DNA of 64,000 nucleotides from Alterinioella nitratireducens (GCF_013155465.1 NZ_JABJVX010000003.1:1-64000); one strand, 5' to 3'; counted from the first letter of the stretch, positions 44,250 through 54,733 are shown. Made by a program: numbers and translations. Notes: generated by a model not told the origin, from the sequence alone.

Positions 44250-46616
44250 TTGAGAACATTGACCCTTGAGGTCCGCGGGCTGTTCGAGGAACTCGATCAC
44301 CTCGCGGTCGAACGCCATTTGTCGGCCCTGGGCGGCGTGCACCGCGCCGAAGCGAACCCGGCCTCGGCCAGCGTGACAGTCCACTATGACGAGACGGTGC
44401 TGGGCGAGGGCGCGCTGCGCGAGGCGATCGAATCCTGCGGCTTCCACTGCACGGGCGAACGGGTTCCGAACCATGTCTGCAAGATGGACCACTCGGGCCA
44501 TGACGGCCATTCGGCGCATGGCGGAAAGGCCCCTGCCGGCCATGACGCGATGGCGCATGAGATGGGCCATGGCGGCGGCATGGACATGGCCGGGATGGTC
44601 CGCGACATGCGCAACCGCTTCTGGGTGGCGCTGCTCTTCACCATCCCGATCTTCATCTATTCGCCGATGGGGGGCATGTTCACGCCGCCCGCGCCGCCTT
44701 TCGGTCTGCGGCTGGACCTGTGGCTGTTCTTCCTGGGCAGTGCCGCGATCATCTGGCCTAGCTGGCCGTTCTTCGTCGCCGCCTGGCGGGCCTTGCGCAA
44801 CGGCATCCTGAACATGGCGGTGCTGGTCGTGCTGTCGGTTGGCACGGGCTATGTGTTCAGCGTCGGCTCGACCTTCTTCTTTCCCGGCGTGCAGTTCTAC
44901 GAGGCCGTGGCGGTGCTGCTGGTCTTCATCCTGCTGGGGCACTGGCTGGAGATGCGCGCGCGGGCAGGGGCCTCGGCGGCGATCCGGGCGCTTCTCGATC
45001 TTGCGCCGCCGATGGCGACCGTCATCCGCGACGGGCAGGAAGTCGAGGTGCCGACCTCGGACGTGCTGGAGGGCGAGGTCGTCCTGATCCGGCCCGGCAA
45101 CAAGATCCCCGTCGATGGCGAGGTTATCGAAGGCACGTCGTTGGTGGACGAATCCATGCTGACGGGCGAATCCATGCCGGTGAACAAGGCCGTGGGCGAC
45201 ACCGTGATCGGCGCCACGATCAATAAAAGCGGCAGTTTCCGCTACCGCGCCACCAAGGTGGGTGCCGATACCGCGCTGGCGCAGATCGTCAAGCTGGTGC
45301 AGGAGGCGCAGAACTCCAAGGCGCCCGCGCAGCTTCTGGCCGACCGCGCATCGCAATGGCTGGTGCTGATCGCCATCGTGATCGGGCTTGCGACCTTCGC
45401 GGTCTGGTTCTGGTGGATCGGTTCGCCGCTTCTCTTCGCGCTGACGCTGACGATTACCGTTTTCGTGATCGCCTGTCCCGATGCGCTGGGGCTGGCCACG
45501 CCGATGGCGGTGATGGTCGGCACCGGGCTGGGGGCGCAGCACGGCATCCTGTTCAAGAACGCGGGCGCGTTGGAAGACGCGACCAAGCTCGATGTGATCG
45601 TTTTCGACAAGACCGGCACCCTGACCATGGGCCAGCCGCGCGTGGTCGAGGTGGTGTCCGGTGAGGGCAGCACCGAAGATGATGCGTTGCGGGCCGCGGC
45701 GGCGGTCGATCGCGGATCGGACCACCCGCTTGCATTGGCCATTGTCGAGCGCGCCGCGGATCTCGACGTGCCGCAGATGGCCGGGTTCCTCAACCTCGAA
45801 GGCCGGGGCGCGCGCGCCGAGATCGCAGGCGAAACCGTGCTGGTCGGGAACCGGCGGCTGATGGACGAGGAAGGCATCGACATAGGTTCCCTGACCGCCG
45901 AGGCCGAACGCCTCAAGGGCGAGGGCCGCACCGTCGTGCATGTGGCGCAGGCGGGCCGGATGCTGGGCCTGATCGCCATTGCCGACGCACCGCGCCCGAG
46001 CGCCATGGCCGCCGTGGCCAAGCTGCGCGAACGCGGCGTCGAGGTGGCGATGCTGACCGGTGACAATGAAGGCACGGCGCGCCGCATCGCGGGCGAGTTG
46101 GGCATCGACATGGTGCTGGCCGACGTGCTGCCGGGCCAGAAGGCCGAGAAGGTGAAGGAGCTTCAGGCCCAGGGCAAAAAGGTCGGCATGGTCGGTGACG
46201 GCGTCAACGACGCGCCCGCGCTGACCCAGGCCGATGTCGGCTTTGCCATCGGCGCGGGCACCGACGTGGCGATGGAAAGCGCCGATGTCGTGCTGATGAA
46301 GAGCGATCCCTACGATGTCGTGGGGGCCATCGAGCTGTCGCGCGCCACCTTGCGCAAGATGCACCAGAACCTGTTCTGGGCGGTGGCCTACAACGTGATC
46401 GCCTTCCCGATGGCGGCGGGCGTGTTCTACCCGCTGATCATCAGCCCCGCCGTCGCGGCGATTGCCATGTCGGGCAGCTCGGCCCTGGTCGCCGTCAACG
46501 CACTGCTGCTGAAACGGACCCGGCTGGAAGGCATTGGCGCGGGCAAGGCCGCCGCCAATGCCGCGAAGACGGGCCAAGGCCCGCTGCACGCGTCGCATCC
46601 GCAGAAATCACATTGA
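44250..46616 (+). CDS. P1B-type heavy-metal ATPase with CPD membrane motif
   Basis: 788 residues. The N-terminal HMA-like fold (1-70) lacks CxxC ([10 protein letters not shown] in its place), followed by a His/Met-rich stretch ([14 protein letters not shown]). Catalytic motifs are complete: TGES, phosphorylated Asp in DKTGTLT, SDHPLA, GDGVND. The transmembrane metal motif is CPD ([13 protein letters not shown]) rather than CPC or CPH, while helices 7-8 keep YN and MSGSS as in Cu+ pumps. Ion specificity is therefore uncertain. Start TTG 44250 with GGAG upstream. Only 16 bases separate it from the YfcC gene, suggesting one transcript with the arginine deiminase genes. Confidence 0.9.
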   Translation: MRTLTLEVRGLFEELDHLAVERHLSALGGVHRAEANPASASVTVHYDETVLGEGALREAIESCGFHCTGERVPNHVCKMDHSGHDGHSAHGGKAPAGHDAMAHEMGHGGGMDMAGMVRDMRNRFWVALLFTIPIFIYSPMGGMFTPPAPPFGLRLDLWLFFLGSAAIIWPSWPFFVAAWRALRNGILNMAVLVVLSVGTGYVFSVGSTFFFPGVQFYEAVAVLLVFILLGHWLEMRARAGASAAIRALLDLAPPMATVIRDGQEVEVPTSDVLEGEVVLIRPGNKIPVDGEVIEGTSLVDESMLTGESMPVNKAVGDTVIGATINKSGSFRYRATKVGADTALAQIVKLVQEAQNSKAPAQLLADRASQWLVLIAIVIGLATFAVWFWWIGSPLLFALTLTITVFVIACPDALGLATPMAVMVGTGLGAQHGILFKNAGALEDATKLDVIVFDKTGTLTMGQPRVVEVVSGEGSTEDDALRAAAAVDRGSDHPLALAIVERAADLDVPQMAGFLNLEGRGARAEIAGETVLVGNRRLMDEEGIDIGSLTAEAERLKGEGRTVVHVAQAGRMLGLIAIADAPRPSAMAAVAKLRERGVEVAMLTGDNEGTARRIAGELGIDMVLADVLPGQKAEKVKELQAQGKKVGMVGDGVNDAPALTQADVGFAIGAGTDVAMESADVVLMKSDPYDVVGAIELSRATLRKMHQNLFWAVAYNVIAFPMAAGVFYPLIISPAVAAIAMSGSSALVAVNALLLKRTRLEGIGAGKAAANAAKTGQGPLHASHPQKSH

Positions 46617-46632
46617 AAGAGGGGGACTCGAT

Positions 46633-48078
46633 ATGTCTGACACATCGACCAAAACACCGGACGGGCAGGGCATGGCGGCGCGGTTTCCGACCGCCTACAC
46701 GATCCTGTTCGGTCTGATCATCGTCGTCGCGGCGCTGACCTGGATCATCCCGGCGGGCCAGTATGACCGCGCCATGAACGAGGAGGTGGGCCGCGAGATC
46801 GCCGTGCCCGGCACCTACCAGGAGGTCGATCCCAACCCGCAGGGCTTCGTCGATGTGATGCTGGCACCGGTCGCCGGGTTCTACAATCCCGACAGCTATG
46901 CGGCCAATGCCATCGACGTGGCGCTGTTCGTGCTGCTGCTGGGCGGCTTTCTGGGCGTGGTCAACGCCACCAAGGCCATCGACACCGGCATCCAGACCGC
47001 GATGCTGCGCCTGAAGGGGCACGAGATCTGGATGATCCCGATCCTCATGTCGCTCTTTGCGCTCGGCGGCACCACCTATGGCATGGCCGAGGAAACGCTG
47101 GCCTTCTACGCGCTTCTGATCCCCGTGGTGATCGCGGCGGGCTACGATTCCGTGACCGGCGTGGCGATCATCCTGATCGGCGCCGGGATCGGCACGTTGG
47201 GCTCGACCATCAACCCCTTCGCCACGGTGATCGCGTCGGACGCGGCGGGCATCCCGTTCACCGACGGTATCGCGCTGCGGCTGGTCCTTCTGCTGGGCGG
47301 CCTCGCGATCTGTGTGGCCTATGTCATGCGCTATGCCGCGAAGGTCAAGGCCGACCCGAAACGCTCGGTCGTGGCCGCGCAACGCGACAGCGACCGGCAG
47401 TTCTTCCTGAACGAGACGGATGCCGAGCTCACCGAACCCAAACTGACCGGCACCCAGAAACTGGTCCTGGTCCTGTTCTTCGCCACTTTCGCCGTGATGA
47501 TCTGGGGCGTGTCGAGCCAGGGCTGGTGGATGGCCCGGATGGGCGCGCTGTTCTTCGGCATGGCCATCGTGGTCGGGCTGGTCGCGCGTATGGGGGAAAA
47601 GACGCTGACCGCGTCCTTCGTGGATGGTGCCAAGGATCTGCTGGGGGTGGCCCTGGTGATCGGTCTGGCGCGCGGCATCGTCGTGATCATGGAGCAGGGC
47701 CTGATCGCCGACACGATCCTGAACAGTGCCGCCGACACGCTTGGCGGCCTGCCCCAGATCGCCTTCATCAACCTGATGCTCTGGATCGAGATCGGGATGA
47801 GCTTTCTGGTGCCGTCCTCCTCCGGCCTTGCCGTCCTGTCGATGCCGATCCTCGCGCCCCTGGGGGATTTCGCGGGTGTCGGGCGCGATCTGGTCGTCAC
47901 GGCCTATCAATCGGCCAGCGGGCTGGTGAACCTGATCACGCCGACATCGGCGGTGGTGATCGGCGGTCTGGCCATCGGGCGCGTGTCGTTCGACCGCTGG
48001 ATCGTCTTCATCTGGCCCCTGCTGCTGATCCTCGTCGTCTTCATCTCGGCCGGGATCAGCCTGGCCGCCATTCTCTGA
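46633..48078 (+). CDS. YfcC/ArcD-type transporter, probable arginine-ornithine exchanger
   Basis: 481 residues, about 12 helices, YfcC family (FPTAYTILFGLIIVVAALTW; LGSTINPFATVIAS; PSSSGLAVLSMPILAPLGDF). Preceding arcABC, it most probably exchanges arginine for ornithine in the arginine deiminase pathway; this is context inference, as family members have varied or unknown substrates. Ribosome binding site GAGGGGG precedes ATG 46633. Confidence 0.85.
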   Translation: MSDTSTKTPDGQGMAARFPTAYTILFGLIIVVAALTWIIPAGQYDRAMNEEVGREIAVPGTYQEVDPNPQGFVDVMLAPVAGFYNPDSYAANAIDVALFVLLLGGFLGVVNATKAIDTGIQTAMLRLKGHEIWMIPILMSLFALGGTTYGMAEETLAFYALLIPVVIAAGYDSVTGVAIILIGAGIGTLGSTINPFATVIASDAAGIPFTDGIALRLVLLLGGLAICVAYVMRYAAKVKADPKRSVVAAQRDSDRQFFLNETDAELTEPKLTGTQKLVLVLFFATFAVMIWGVSSQGWWMARMGALFFGMAIVVGLVARMGEKTLTASFVDGAKDLLGVALVIGLARGIVVIMEQGLIADTILNSAADTLGGLPQIAFINLMLWIEIGMSFLVPSSSGLAVLSMPILAPLGDFAGVGRDLVVTAYQSASGLVNLITPTSAVVIGGLAIGRVSFDRWIVFIWPLLLILVVFISAGISLAAIL

Positions 48079-48099
48079 TTAGCAAAGGAGGCATCCGAG

Positions 48100-49329
48100 A
48101 TGTCTGAACCGAAACTGGGCGTTCATTCGGAAGTGGGCAGATTGCGGCAGGTGATCGTATCGCCCCCCGGCCTGGCGCATCGCCGCCTGACGCCGGACAA
48201 CCGCGAGGATCTGCTGTTCGACGATGTGTTCTGGGTCAAGCAGGCGATCAAGGATCATGCCGTCTTTGCCGACATCATGCGCGGCGAGGGGGTCGAGGTG
48301 CTGGACGCCATGGCGCTGCTGGGGGAGGTGCTGGAGATGCCCGAGGCGCGCAAATGGGTTCTCGACCACCGCATCACCCGCAATGACGTGGGCGTCGGGA
48401 TGCGGGACGATCTGCGGGCCTGGATGGAATCCCTGCCCGGAGCCGAGCTTGCGCGGTTTCTGGTCGGCGGCATCACGGTGGACGATCTGCCCTTCACGCC
48501 CTCGGGCATGTTCGGCAGTTACCTCGGCCCCAACGGCTTCGTGCTGCCGCCGCTGCCGAATTTCATCTTTACCCGCGACAATTCGGCCTGGGTCTATGGC
48601 GGCGTCAGCCTGAACCCGATGCATTTCGCGGCGCGGCGGCCCGAAACCCTGCTGATGGCCGCCGTCTACCGGTTCCACCCGACATTCGCGGGGCAGGCGC
48701 GCATCTGGTTCGGCGATCCGACGCGCGAATTCGGGACGGCCACGCTGGAAGGCGGCGACATCATGCCCATCGGCCACGGTGTCGTCATGGTCGGCATGGG
48801 CGAACGATCGACGCCGCAGGCGGTGGGCCAACTGGCCGAGGCGCTGTTCGAGGGCGGCGACGTGACCCGCGTCATCGCCTGCCAGATGCCCGCCTCGCGT
48901 GCGGCGATGCACCTGGATACCGTCTTTACCCATTGCGGCGGCGATGTCGTGACCACCTTCAAGGAGGTGGCGGATGCCATCACCTGCTACGACCTGCGCC
49001 CCGGCGCGGGCAAGGCGCCGCTCGATATCCGCCGCGATGCCCGTCACCTGTTCGAGATCACCGCCGAGGTTCTGGGCCACAAGACGCTGCATCTGGTCCC
49101 CACGGGCGGGTCCGATGCGGCCGAGCAATCGCGCGAACAGTGGAATGACGGCAACAACGTGCTGGCGCTGCGCCCCGGCGTCGTCATCGGCTATGACCGC
49201 AACGACGACACCAATGCCGCCTTGAGGGAGGCCGGGATCGAGGTGCTGGCCATTCCCGGTGCCGAACTGGGCCGGGGCAGGGGCGGCAGCCATTGCATGA
49301 GCTGCCCGACCATCCGCGACGCAATCTGA
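48100..49329 (+). CDS. arcA: Arginine deiminase
   Basis: Converts arginine to citrulline and ammonia. 409 residues with N-terminal [18 protein letters not shown], the FTRDNSAWV block, the catalytic EGGD (ATLEGGDIM), and nucleophilic Cys in GGSHCMSCP near the C-terminus. Strong Shine-Dalgarno AAAGGAGG. First enzyme of an arcABC set giving one ATP per arginine without respiration. Confidence 0.96.
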   Translation: MSEPKLGVHSEVGRLRQVIVSPPGLAHRRLTPDNREDLLFDDVFWVKQAIKDHAVFADIMRGEGVEVLDAMALLGEVLEMPEARKWVLDHRITRNDVGVGMRDDLRAWMESLPGAELARFLVGGITVDDLPFTPSGMFGSYLGPNGFVLPPLPNFIFTRDNSAWVYGGVSLNPMHFAARRPETLLMAAVYRFHPTFAGQARIWFGDPTREFGTATLEGGDIMPIGHGVVMVGMGERSTPQAVGQLAEALFEGGDVTRVIACQMPASRAAMHLDTVFTHCGGDVVTTFKEVADAITCYDLRPGAGKAPLDIRRDARHLFEITAEVLGHKTLHLVPTGGSDAAEQSREQWNDGNNVLALRPGVVIGYDRNDDTNAALREAGIEVLAIPGAELGRGRGGSHCMSCPTIRDAI

Positions 49330-49353
49330 ACCATCCGACGACAAGGAAACCCC

Positions 49354-50355
49354 ATGTCCTACAACCTGCGAAACCGCCATTTCCTGACCCTGCGCGACTT
49401 CACGCCCCAGGAAATCGGCTTTTTGCTGAAGCTTTCCGCCGACCTGAAGACGGCGAAATACGCGGGCACCGAGGTGCCGCGCCTGACCGGCAAGGAAATC
49501 GCGCTGATCTTCGAGAAGGACAGCACCCGCACCCGTGTCGGCTTCGAGGTGGCGGCCCATGATCAGGGCGCGCATGTGACCTATCTTGGCCCCTCGGGGT
49601 CGCATCTGGGCAAGAAGGAGACCGTCAAGGACACCGCCCGTGTGTTGGGCCGGGTCTATGACGCGATCGAGTACCGGGGCTTTGGCCAGCCCATTGTCGA
49701 GACATTGGCGAAATACGCGGGCGTGCCGGTCTATAACGGGCTGACGGACGAGTTTCACCCGACGCAAATCCTCGCCGATTTCCTGACCATGCAGGAACAT
49801 TCCGACAAGCCGCTGCGCGAGATCGCCTATTGCTTCCTGGGCGACGCGGGCAACAACATGGGTGACAGCCTGCTGATCGGCGGGGCCAAGATGGGCATGG
49901 ATGTGCGGCTCTGTGCGCCCGAGAGCCTCTGGCCCGATCCGGCGATCCGTGACGAGGCCGATGTCATTGCCGCCGAAACCGGCGCGCGGATCGCGCTGAC
50001 CGAGGATGTTGACGCCGCCGTGGCAGGCGCCGATTTCATCTACACCGATGTCTGGGTGTCGATGGGCGAGCCGAAGGAAAAATGGGCGGAACGGATCGAG
50101 CTGCTGACGCCCTACCAGGTCAATGCCGACGTCATGGCGAAGACCGGCAATCCTTGCACCAGGTTCATGCACTGCCTGCCCGCCTTTCACAATGCCGAGA
50201 CCGAGGTCGGCGCCGAGATCGAAAAGTCATTCGGCATCACGGCGATGGAAGTCACCGAAGAGGTGTTCGAAAGCGCGGCCTCCATCGTCTTCGACCAGGC
50301 CGAGAACCGGCTGCACACCATCAAGGCCGTGCTCGTCGCCACGCTGGGGAGCTAG
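49354..50355 (+). CDS. arcB: Ornithine carbamoyltransferase, catabolic
   Basis: Phosphorolyses citrulline to ornithine and carbamoyl phosphate in this context. 333 residues with carbamoyl-phosphate motif [27 protein letters not shown], and HCLPAFHN near the C-terminus. The length and its place between arcA and arcC indicate the catabolic ArcB rather than anabolic ArgF. Confidence 0.95.
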   Translation: MSYNLRNRHFLTLRDFTPQEIGFLLKLSADLKTAKYAGTEVPRLTGKEIALIFEKDSTRTRVGFEVAAHDQGAHVTYLGPSGSHLGKKETVKDTARVLGRVYDAIEYRGFGQPIVETLAKYAGVPVYNGLTDEFHPTQILADFLTMQEHSDKPLREIAYCFLGDAGNNMGDSLLIGGAKMGMDVRLCAPESLWPDPAIRDEADVIAAETGARIALTEDVDAAVAGADFIYTDVWVSMGEPKEKWAERIELLTPYQVNADVMAKTGNPCTRFMHCLPAFHNAETEVGAEIEKSFGITAMEVTEEVFESAASIVFDQAENRLHTIKAVLVATLGS

Positions 50356-50358
50356 CCG

Positions 50359-51270
50359 ATGCTGGTCGTTGCAGCCCTTGGGGGAAATGCGCTGTTGCAG
50401 CGCGGAGACCCCCTGACCGCGCAAATCCAGCGCGCGAATGTCGCCACCGCGGCCGCATCGCTGGCGCGGATCATCAAGGCCGGTCACCGGCTGGTCGTGA
50501 CCCATGGCAACGGGCCGCAGATCGGCCTGCTTGCCTTGCAGGGGGCCGCCTACAAACCCGATGAGGTGTTCCCGCTGGATGTGCTTGGCGCGGAAACCGA
50601 CGGCATGATCGGCTACATGATCGAACAGGCGCTTGAGAACGCCCTGGGCCATGACCGCCCGGTCGCGACCCTGCTGACCCAGATCGAGGTCGATCCCAAG
50701 GATCCGGCTTTTGCCAGGCCCACCAAGTTCATCGGCCCGGTCTATGACAAGGCCGAGGCCGAACGGCTGGCCGAGGCGCGGGGGTGGAGCATTGCGGCCG
50801 ATGGCCAGCATTGGCGCCGCGTGGTCGCCTCGCCGATGCCCAGTGACATTCCCGACCTGAAGGTGCTGGAACTGCTGCTCGAACAGGACGTCACGCTGAT
50901 CTGTGCGGGCGGCGGCGGCATTCCGGTTGTCCGGCGCGCCGACGGATCGCTGATCGGGATCGAGGCGGTGATCGACAAGGATCACGCGACGGCGCTTCTG
51001 GCCCACAAGCTGAAGGCCGATGCGCTGTTGCTGCTGACCGATGTCGAGGCGGTGTTCCGCGGTTTCGGCACCGAGGCACAGTCCGCGATACGGCGGGTAT
51101 CGCCCGAGGACGCGGTGCGCCTCGACCTGCCCGAGGGGTCGATGGCGCCCAAGGTGGCCGCCGCCGCATCCTTCGTCTCGGGGCGCGACCGCTACGCCTG
51201 CGTGGGCCGCCTGGAAGATGCGCTTGCCATGCTGGAAGGCCGCGCGGGAACGATGATCGCAAACACCTGA
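50359..51270 (+). CDS. arcC: Carbamate kinase
   Basis: Transfers phosphate from carbamoyl phosphate to ADP, the ATP-yielding step. 303 residues with AALGGNALLQRG, VTHGNGPQIGLLAL, and CAGGGGIPVVRR, all standard for carbamate kinase. Three bases after arcB. Confidence 0.96.
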   Translation: MLVVAALGGNALLQRGDPLTAQIQRANVATAAASLARIIKAGHRLVVTHGNGPQIGLLALQGAAYKPDEVFPLDVLGAETDGMIGYMIEQALENALGHDRPVATLLTQIEVDPKDPAFARPTKFIGPVYDKAEAERLAEARGWSIAADGQHWRRVVASPMPSDIPDLKVLELLLEQDVTLICAGGGGIPVVRRADGSLIGIEAVIDKDHATALLAHKLKADALLLLTDVEAVFRGFGTEAQSAIRRVSPEDAVRLDLPEGSMAPKVAAAASFVSGRDRYACVGRLEDALAMLEGRAGTMIANT

Positions 51271-51290
51271 AAACCAAAGGAGGATTATCC

Positions 51291-52061
51291 ATGAAACGTC
51301 TGAAAGACAAGGTCGCCCTGATCACCGGGGGTGCGGCGGGTATCGGTCTGGAAACCGCGCGCCTCTTCCTGGGCGAAGGGGCCAGGGTCGCGCTTGTGGA
51401 CCTCGACGATGACGACCTGTCGGATGCCGCGCGGGATCTGGGCAACCCGGACGACCTGCTGACCATCGCGGCCGATGTCTCCTCGGTCGAAGACAGCAAG
51501 AGATATGTCGCGCAGACCGTCGAGGCGTTCGGGCGCATCGACGTGTTCTTCAACAATGCCGGGATCGAGGGCAAGGTCGCGCCGCTGGTCGATCAGAAGA
51601 TCGAGGATTTCGACCGTGTACTGGCGGTCAATGTGCGCGGCGCGTTCCTCGGGCTACAGCATGTCCTGCCGGCGATGATCGGGCAGAAATCCGGCAGCGT
51701 GATCAACATGTCGTCGATTGCGGGCCTCAAGGGCAGTCCGAATGTCGCGCCCTACATCACCTCGAAGCATGCCGTCGTCGGCTTGACCCGCGCCGCCGCG
51801 ATAGAGGCTGCGGGCCACAATGTGCGCGTCAACTCGGTGCATCCCTCGCCGGTCAACACGCGGATGATGCGGTCGCTGGAGGAGGGGTTCAATCCCGGCC
51901 ACGGCGAGGAGGTGAAGCAACAGCTTGCCGGCACGATCCCGCTGGGCCGCTATGGCGAAAGCCTCGATATTGCCAATCTGGTCCTGTTCCTTGCCTCGGA
52001 CGAATCCGCCTTCATCACCGGGGCGCAATACCCCGTCGACGGGGGCATGGCGGCGGGCTGA
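51291..52061 (+). CDS. Classical SDR family oxidoreductase
   Basis: 256 residues. Cofactor motif TGGAAGIG at about 13-20, NNAG in FFNNAGIEG, catalytic Ser in MSSIAG and YxxxK in YITSKHAV. Substrate unknown; FabG-like or polyol/hydroxysteroid-type. Ribosome binding site AAAGGAGG and a 20-base gap place it at the end of the arc operon, which is not usual for arginine deiminase loci. Confidence 0.88.
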   Translation: MKRLKDKVALITGGAAGIGLETARLFLGEGARVALVDLDDDDLSDAARDLGNPDDLLTIAADVSSVEDSKRYVAQTVEAFGRIDVFFNNAGIEGKVAPLVDQKIEDFDRVLAVNVRGAFLGLQHVLPAMIGQKSGSVINMSSIAGLKGSPNVAPYITSKHAVVGLTRAAAIEAAGHNVRVNSVHPSPVNTRMMRSLEEGFNPGHGEEVKQQLAGTIPLGRYGESLDIANLVLFLASDESAFITGAQYPVDGGMAAG

Positions 52062-52079
52062 TCGGATCTCTGCCCATAG

Positions 52080-52133
52080 GGGGTCGGAACCCGCCGCCGG
52101 GGGCCGTCAGGTCGCCGTGAGCGTTCCGACCCC
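52080..52133. terminator. Candidate bidirectional terminator between convergent genes
   Basis: GGGGTCGGAAC (52080-52090) and GTTCCGACCCC (52123-52133) are perfect 11-bp inverted copies separated by 32 nt. They lie at the convergence of the SDR and the archaeal-type GAPDH and include the latter's last codons. No U-tract; loop is long. Confidence 0.5.
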
Positions 52134-53150
52134 AAGTGCTGCGTTCGTGCGCGCAATCGACGCCGATGCGTCGCGCTCGGCCTCGGTCAGCGCGCGGATC
52201 GCGTCGATGGTTTCGGGGATCACGATGGCCTGGTTGTCGACCATATATGCATAGAACAATTCGTCGCCCTCGACCGTGAGCATGTCCTCCCACAGCGCGA
52301 CCTCGTAGAGGCTGTCATTGGGGCGTCCGAGATCGGCCATCATCTCCTTGACCGCGTTGAGCGCGCCAAGGCCCTCCGACATTTTGATCAACGCGATGCG
52401 CGAGGAGGCGCGGAACGCGTCAAGCACTTCGTCCCTGGAGGCATTGTGCGGCATCCTGACCGACCAGTAGTGCAGATGCGCAAGCGTCTGCGGCACTTTC
52501 ACGGCCATGGTGATCACGTCGAGATCGGGATCGACGCTTTGCGCATCCGGGCCCTGATGGCTGGGGATCTCGGGCTCGGGGACAAGCGTGTTCATGATCC
52601 CGCCCAGATGGCTTTCCCACGGGTCGGTGGCGCGGCGCAGCAGCGTTCCGCGCGCCGCGCTGAGCAGCTTGGCCCGCTTGAGCGCCCCCAGCGTGCGCAC
52701 GATCGAGGTCGTGTTGCAGGAGACGACGCGAGTGCTGTCGCGCCCGATGGCGCTGGCGTAATTCGCTTCGGCGACGAAGGAATGGCCTGTCACCTCGTGC
52801 TTCTCGCCGCCATGAAGGATGAACCGGATTCCCGTTTCGCGGTAGGTCTCGACATTGCGCGCGGCGACTTTCTTCGGTGTGCAGTCCACCACGATATCGG
52901 CGGAGCCAAGCAGGTCGTCGAGACCGCCCGCCACGTCGAGACCGGCCGCGCGCATGGCCGGGGCGCGATCCGGATCGGCCGCATAAAGCGCGAAGCCCTT
53001 CGCGCGCGCCATCCGGGCCCGCCAATCGGCGGTGACATCGGCCACGCCGGCCATCTCCATGTCATTCTGGACGGCGACAGCGTCCGCCACCCGTTTGCCG
53101 ATCACGCCGTAGCCGTTCACGGCGACCCTGATCCGTTTTTCATCTGTCAT
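52107..53150 (-). CDS. Type II (archaeal-like) glyceraldehyde-3-phosphate dehydrogenase
   Basis: 347 residues matching archaeal phosphorylating GAPDH rather than GapA: N-terminal VAVNGYGVIGKRVADAV, catalytic Cys in VVSCNTTSIVRTL, and DVITMAVKVPQTLAHLH. Catalyses NAD(P)-dependent oxidation of glyceraldehyde 3-phosphate, often with NADP preference in archaea. Overlaps the CFA synthase gene by four bases, so it is expressed from the same ECF-type promoter. Uncommon in bacteria and probably acquired by transfer. The arsenic-operon GAPDH at 22456 is a different class. Confidence 0.85.
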   Translation of the reverse strand: MTDEKRIRVAVNGYGVIGKRVADAVAVQNDMEMAGVADVTADWRARMARAKGFALYAADPDRAPAMRAAGLDVAGGLDDLLGSADIVVDCTPKKVAARNVETYRETGIRFILHGGEKHEVTGHSFVAEANYASAIGRDSTRVVSCNTTSIVRTLGALKRAKLLSAARGTLLRRATDPWESHLGGIMNTLVPEPEIPSHQGPDAQSVDPDLDVITMAVKVPQTLAHLHYWSVRMPHNASRDEVLDAFRASSRIALIKMSEGLGALNAVKEMMADLGRPNDSLYEVALWEDMLTVEGDELFYAYMVDNQAIVIPETIDAIRALTEAERDASASIARTNAALGVGTLTAT

Positions 53151-54487
53151 GACGCTCTCCTCGTGTCTGTATCGGACGACATGTTACCCGCAATCTGCCC
53201 CGCCTCGGTCTCGGCGATATAGTCGCGGGTCAGTGGAACGCTGTCGCGGCGTTTGGCAAGCTGGATCTGGAAGACCATCAAGCGGCCATTCCGGAACGCC
53301 ATTTCGCAGGCGGCCAGATAGAACTCCCACATGCGGCAGAACCGTTCATCATAGAGCTTGCGCGCGGTCTCGCGTTCCTGGCCGAACCGCTCGGACCAGT
53401 GCCGCAGGGTCTCGGCGTAATGCAGGCGCAGAACCTCGACATCCGTGACCCACATCCCCGACCGCTCTGCCGCCGCGATGGTTTCGGACAGGGTGGGCAG
53501 ATAGCCGCCGGGAAAGATGTATTTGCGGATCCACGGATCGCTGCCGCCTCTGGGTGCCTTCGTGCCGATCGCATGGACAAGGGCGACCCCATCGGGCCGC
53601 AGAACCCTTTGCAGGGTGGCAAAGAACGCGTCGAACCCGCTGCGGCCCACATGTTCGAACATGCCCACCGACACGACGCGGTCATATTGTCCGCGCTCTT
53701 CGCGGTAATCGCGCTGCTCGAACGTGACATGATCGGACAGGCCCGATTGCGCCGCGCGGTCGCGAGCGGCGGCGATCTGTTCGGCCGACAGGCTCAGGCC
53801 GGTGACGCGGGCGCCATGTTGCCGTGCAAGCTCCATCCCCAGCCCGCCCCAGCCCGAGCCGATATCCAGAACCTCCAGTCCGGGCCGCAGCAGCAGCTTT
53901 GCCGCGATATGCCGTTTCTTGAGCGCCTGGGCCTCCTCCAGCGTTTCGTCGCCGGTGGGGAAATAGGCGCAGGAATATTGCCGGTCCGCGTCGAGAAAAA
54001 GGTCATAGAGGTCGGTCGAGATGTCATAGTGATGCGCCACATTGGCGTGCGACCGGCGGATCGGATTGTGATGCAGGCTGCGGGTCCGAAACCCATCCAG
54101 CCAGCGGGTCAACCGCCTGCCGGGCAATGCGTCGACGGCATCCATCTGCGTCATGCAGATCGACAGCAGGTCGCGCAATGTGCCCGCCTCGATGCGCAGC
54201 GTCCCGTCCATATAGGCCTCGCCCAGTGCCAGGCTGGGATTCGCAAGCAGCCGCGCAGGCAGCGCCCTGTCGGTCAGACGGATCGACACGGAAGGGCCGC
54301 CGCCGGGGCCGAAACGCCAGGTCTCGCCAAGGGGATCGAACACGGTGAGACGACCGGTTCGCACGAGGTGGCCAAGCGATCTGGCAAGCAACCACATGCC
54401 CGCCCGCGCCGGCGCGAGGCGCCCGCGTCCGGTTCGGCCCCCCTGATGTTCATATCGCTGATCGTGAGAGGTTTCGCCATTGGACAT
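53147..54487 (-). CDS. cfa: Cyclopropane-fatty-acyl-phospholipid synthase
   Basis: SAM-dependent methyltransferase converting unsaturated membrane acyl chains to cyclopropane or related forms. About 446 residues. Visible are the lipid-binding N-terminal domain, HHYDISTDLYDLFLD, the SAM motif VLDIGSGWGGLGMELA, VGMFEHVG and YIFPGGYLPTL. ATG 54487 has GGAG nine bases upstream and is preferred over ATG 54502. An ECF-type promoter lies 64 bases upstream. CFA synthase genes are commonly under stress sigma factors. Confidence 0.92.
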   Translation of the reverse strand: MSNGETSHDQRYEHQGGRTGRGRLAPARAGMWLLARSLGHLVRTGRLTVFDPLGETWRFGPGGGPSVSIRLTDRALPARLLANPSLALGEAYMDGTLRIEAGTLRDLLSICMTQMDAVDALPGRRLTRWLDGFRTRSLHHNPIRRSHANVAHHYDISTDLYDLFLDADRQYSCAYFPTGDETLEEAQALKKRHIAAKLLLRPGLEVLDIGSGWGGLGMELARQHGARVTGLSLSAEQIAAARDRAAQSGLSDHVTFEQRDYREERGQYDRVVSVGMFEHVGRSGFDAFFATLQRVLRPDGVALVHAIGTKAPRGGSDPWIRKYIFPGGYLPTLSETIAAAERSGMWVTDVEVLRLHYAETLRHWSERFGQERETARKLYDERFCRMWEFYLAACEMAFRNGRLMVFQIQLAKRRDSVPLTRDYIAETEAGQIAGNMSSDTDTRRAS

Positions 54488-54551
54488 GATTGCTTGCTCC
54501 ATCCCGCTATTCTTCCAAAGGCGGCATCAACAGCCGCTGCCTGGTAGAACA

Positions 54552-54577
54552 GACGAAGGACGGGAATGTTCATTACA
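54552..54577 (-). promoter_or_regulatory. ECF-type promoter, CFA synthase/GAPDH operon
   Basis: Minus-strand TGTAAT (54577-54572), 16 nt, CGTC (54555-54552). Same spacing as the seven related sites; the -10 element is 64 bases from the preferred start codon. Confidence 0.68.
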
Positions 54578-54733
54578 GAGCGACGGTCTACGAACCCGGC
54601 GGATGGCGTGGAAGACTGGACATAGGCTGGCAAAACCCTTGCAAGACTGATCGGCGTGTGCGCGCTGACAGATCGTAGTCCACGATCGGCGAATTGCGTT
54701 GATGCCGGAAAGAGAAGGCCCGCGCATCCGGGT

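Noticed and set aside
43972-44253. Plus-strand 93-residue frame upstream of the P-type ATPase
   Set aside because: It runs through the divergent promoters and palindromes, has Arg/Pro-rich shadow composition and no ribosome binding site.
44037-46598. 853-residue open frame antisense to the P-type ATPase
   Set aside because: Composition is Arg/His/Gly-rich with no domain pattern; it is the usual antisense shadow of a GC-rich gene, and the plus-strand frame has complete ATPase motifs.
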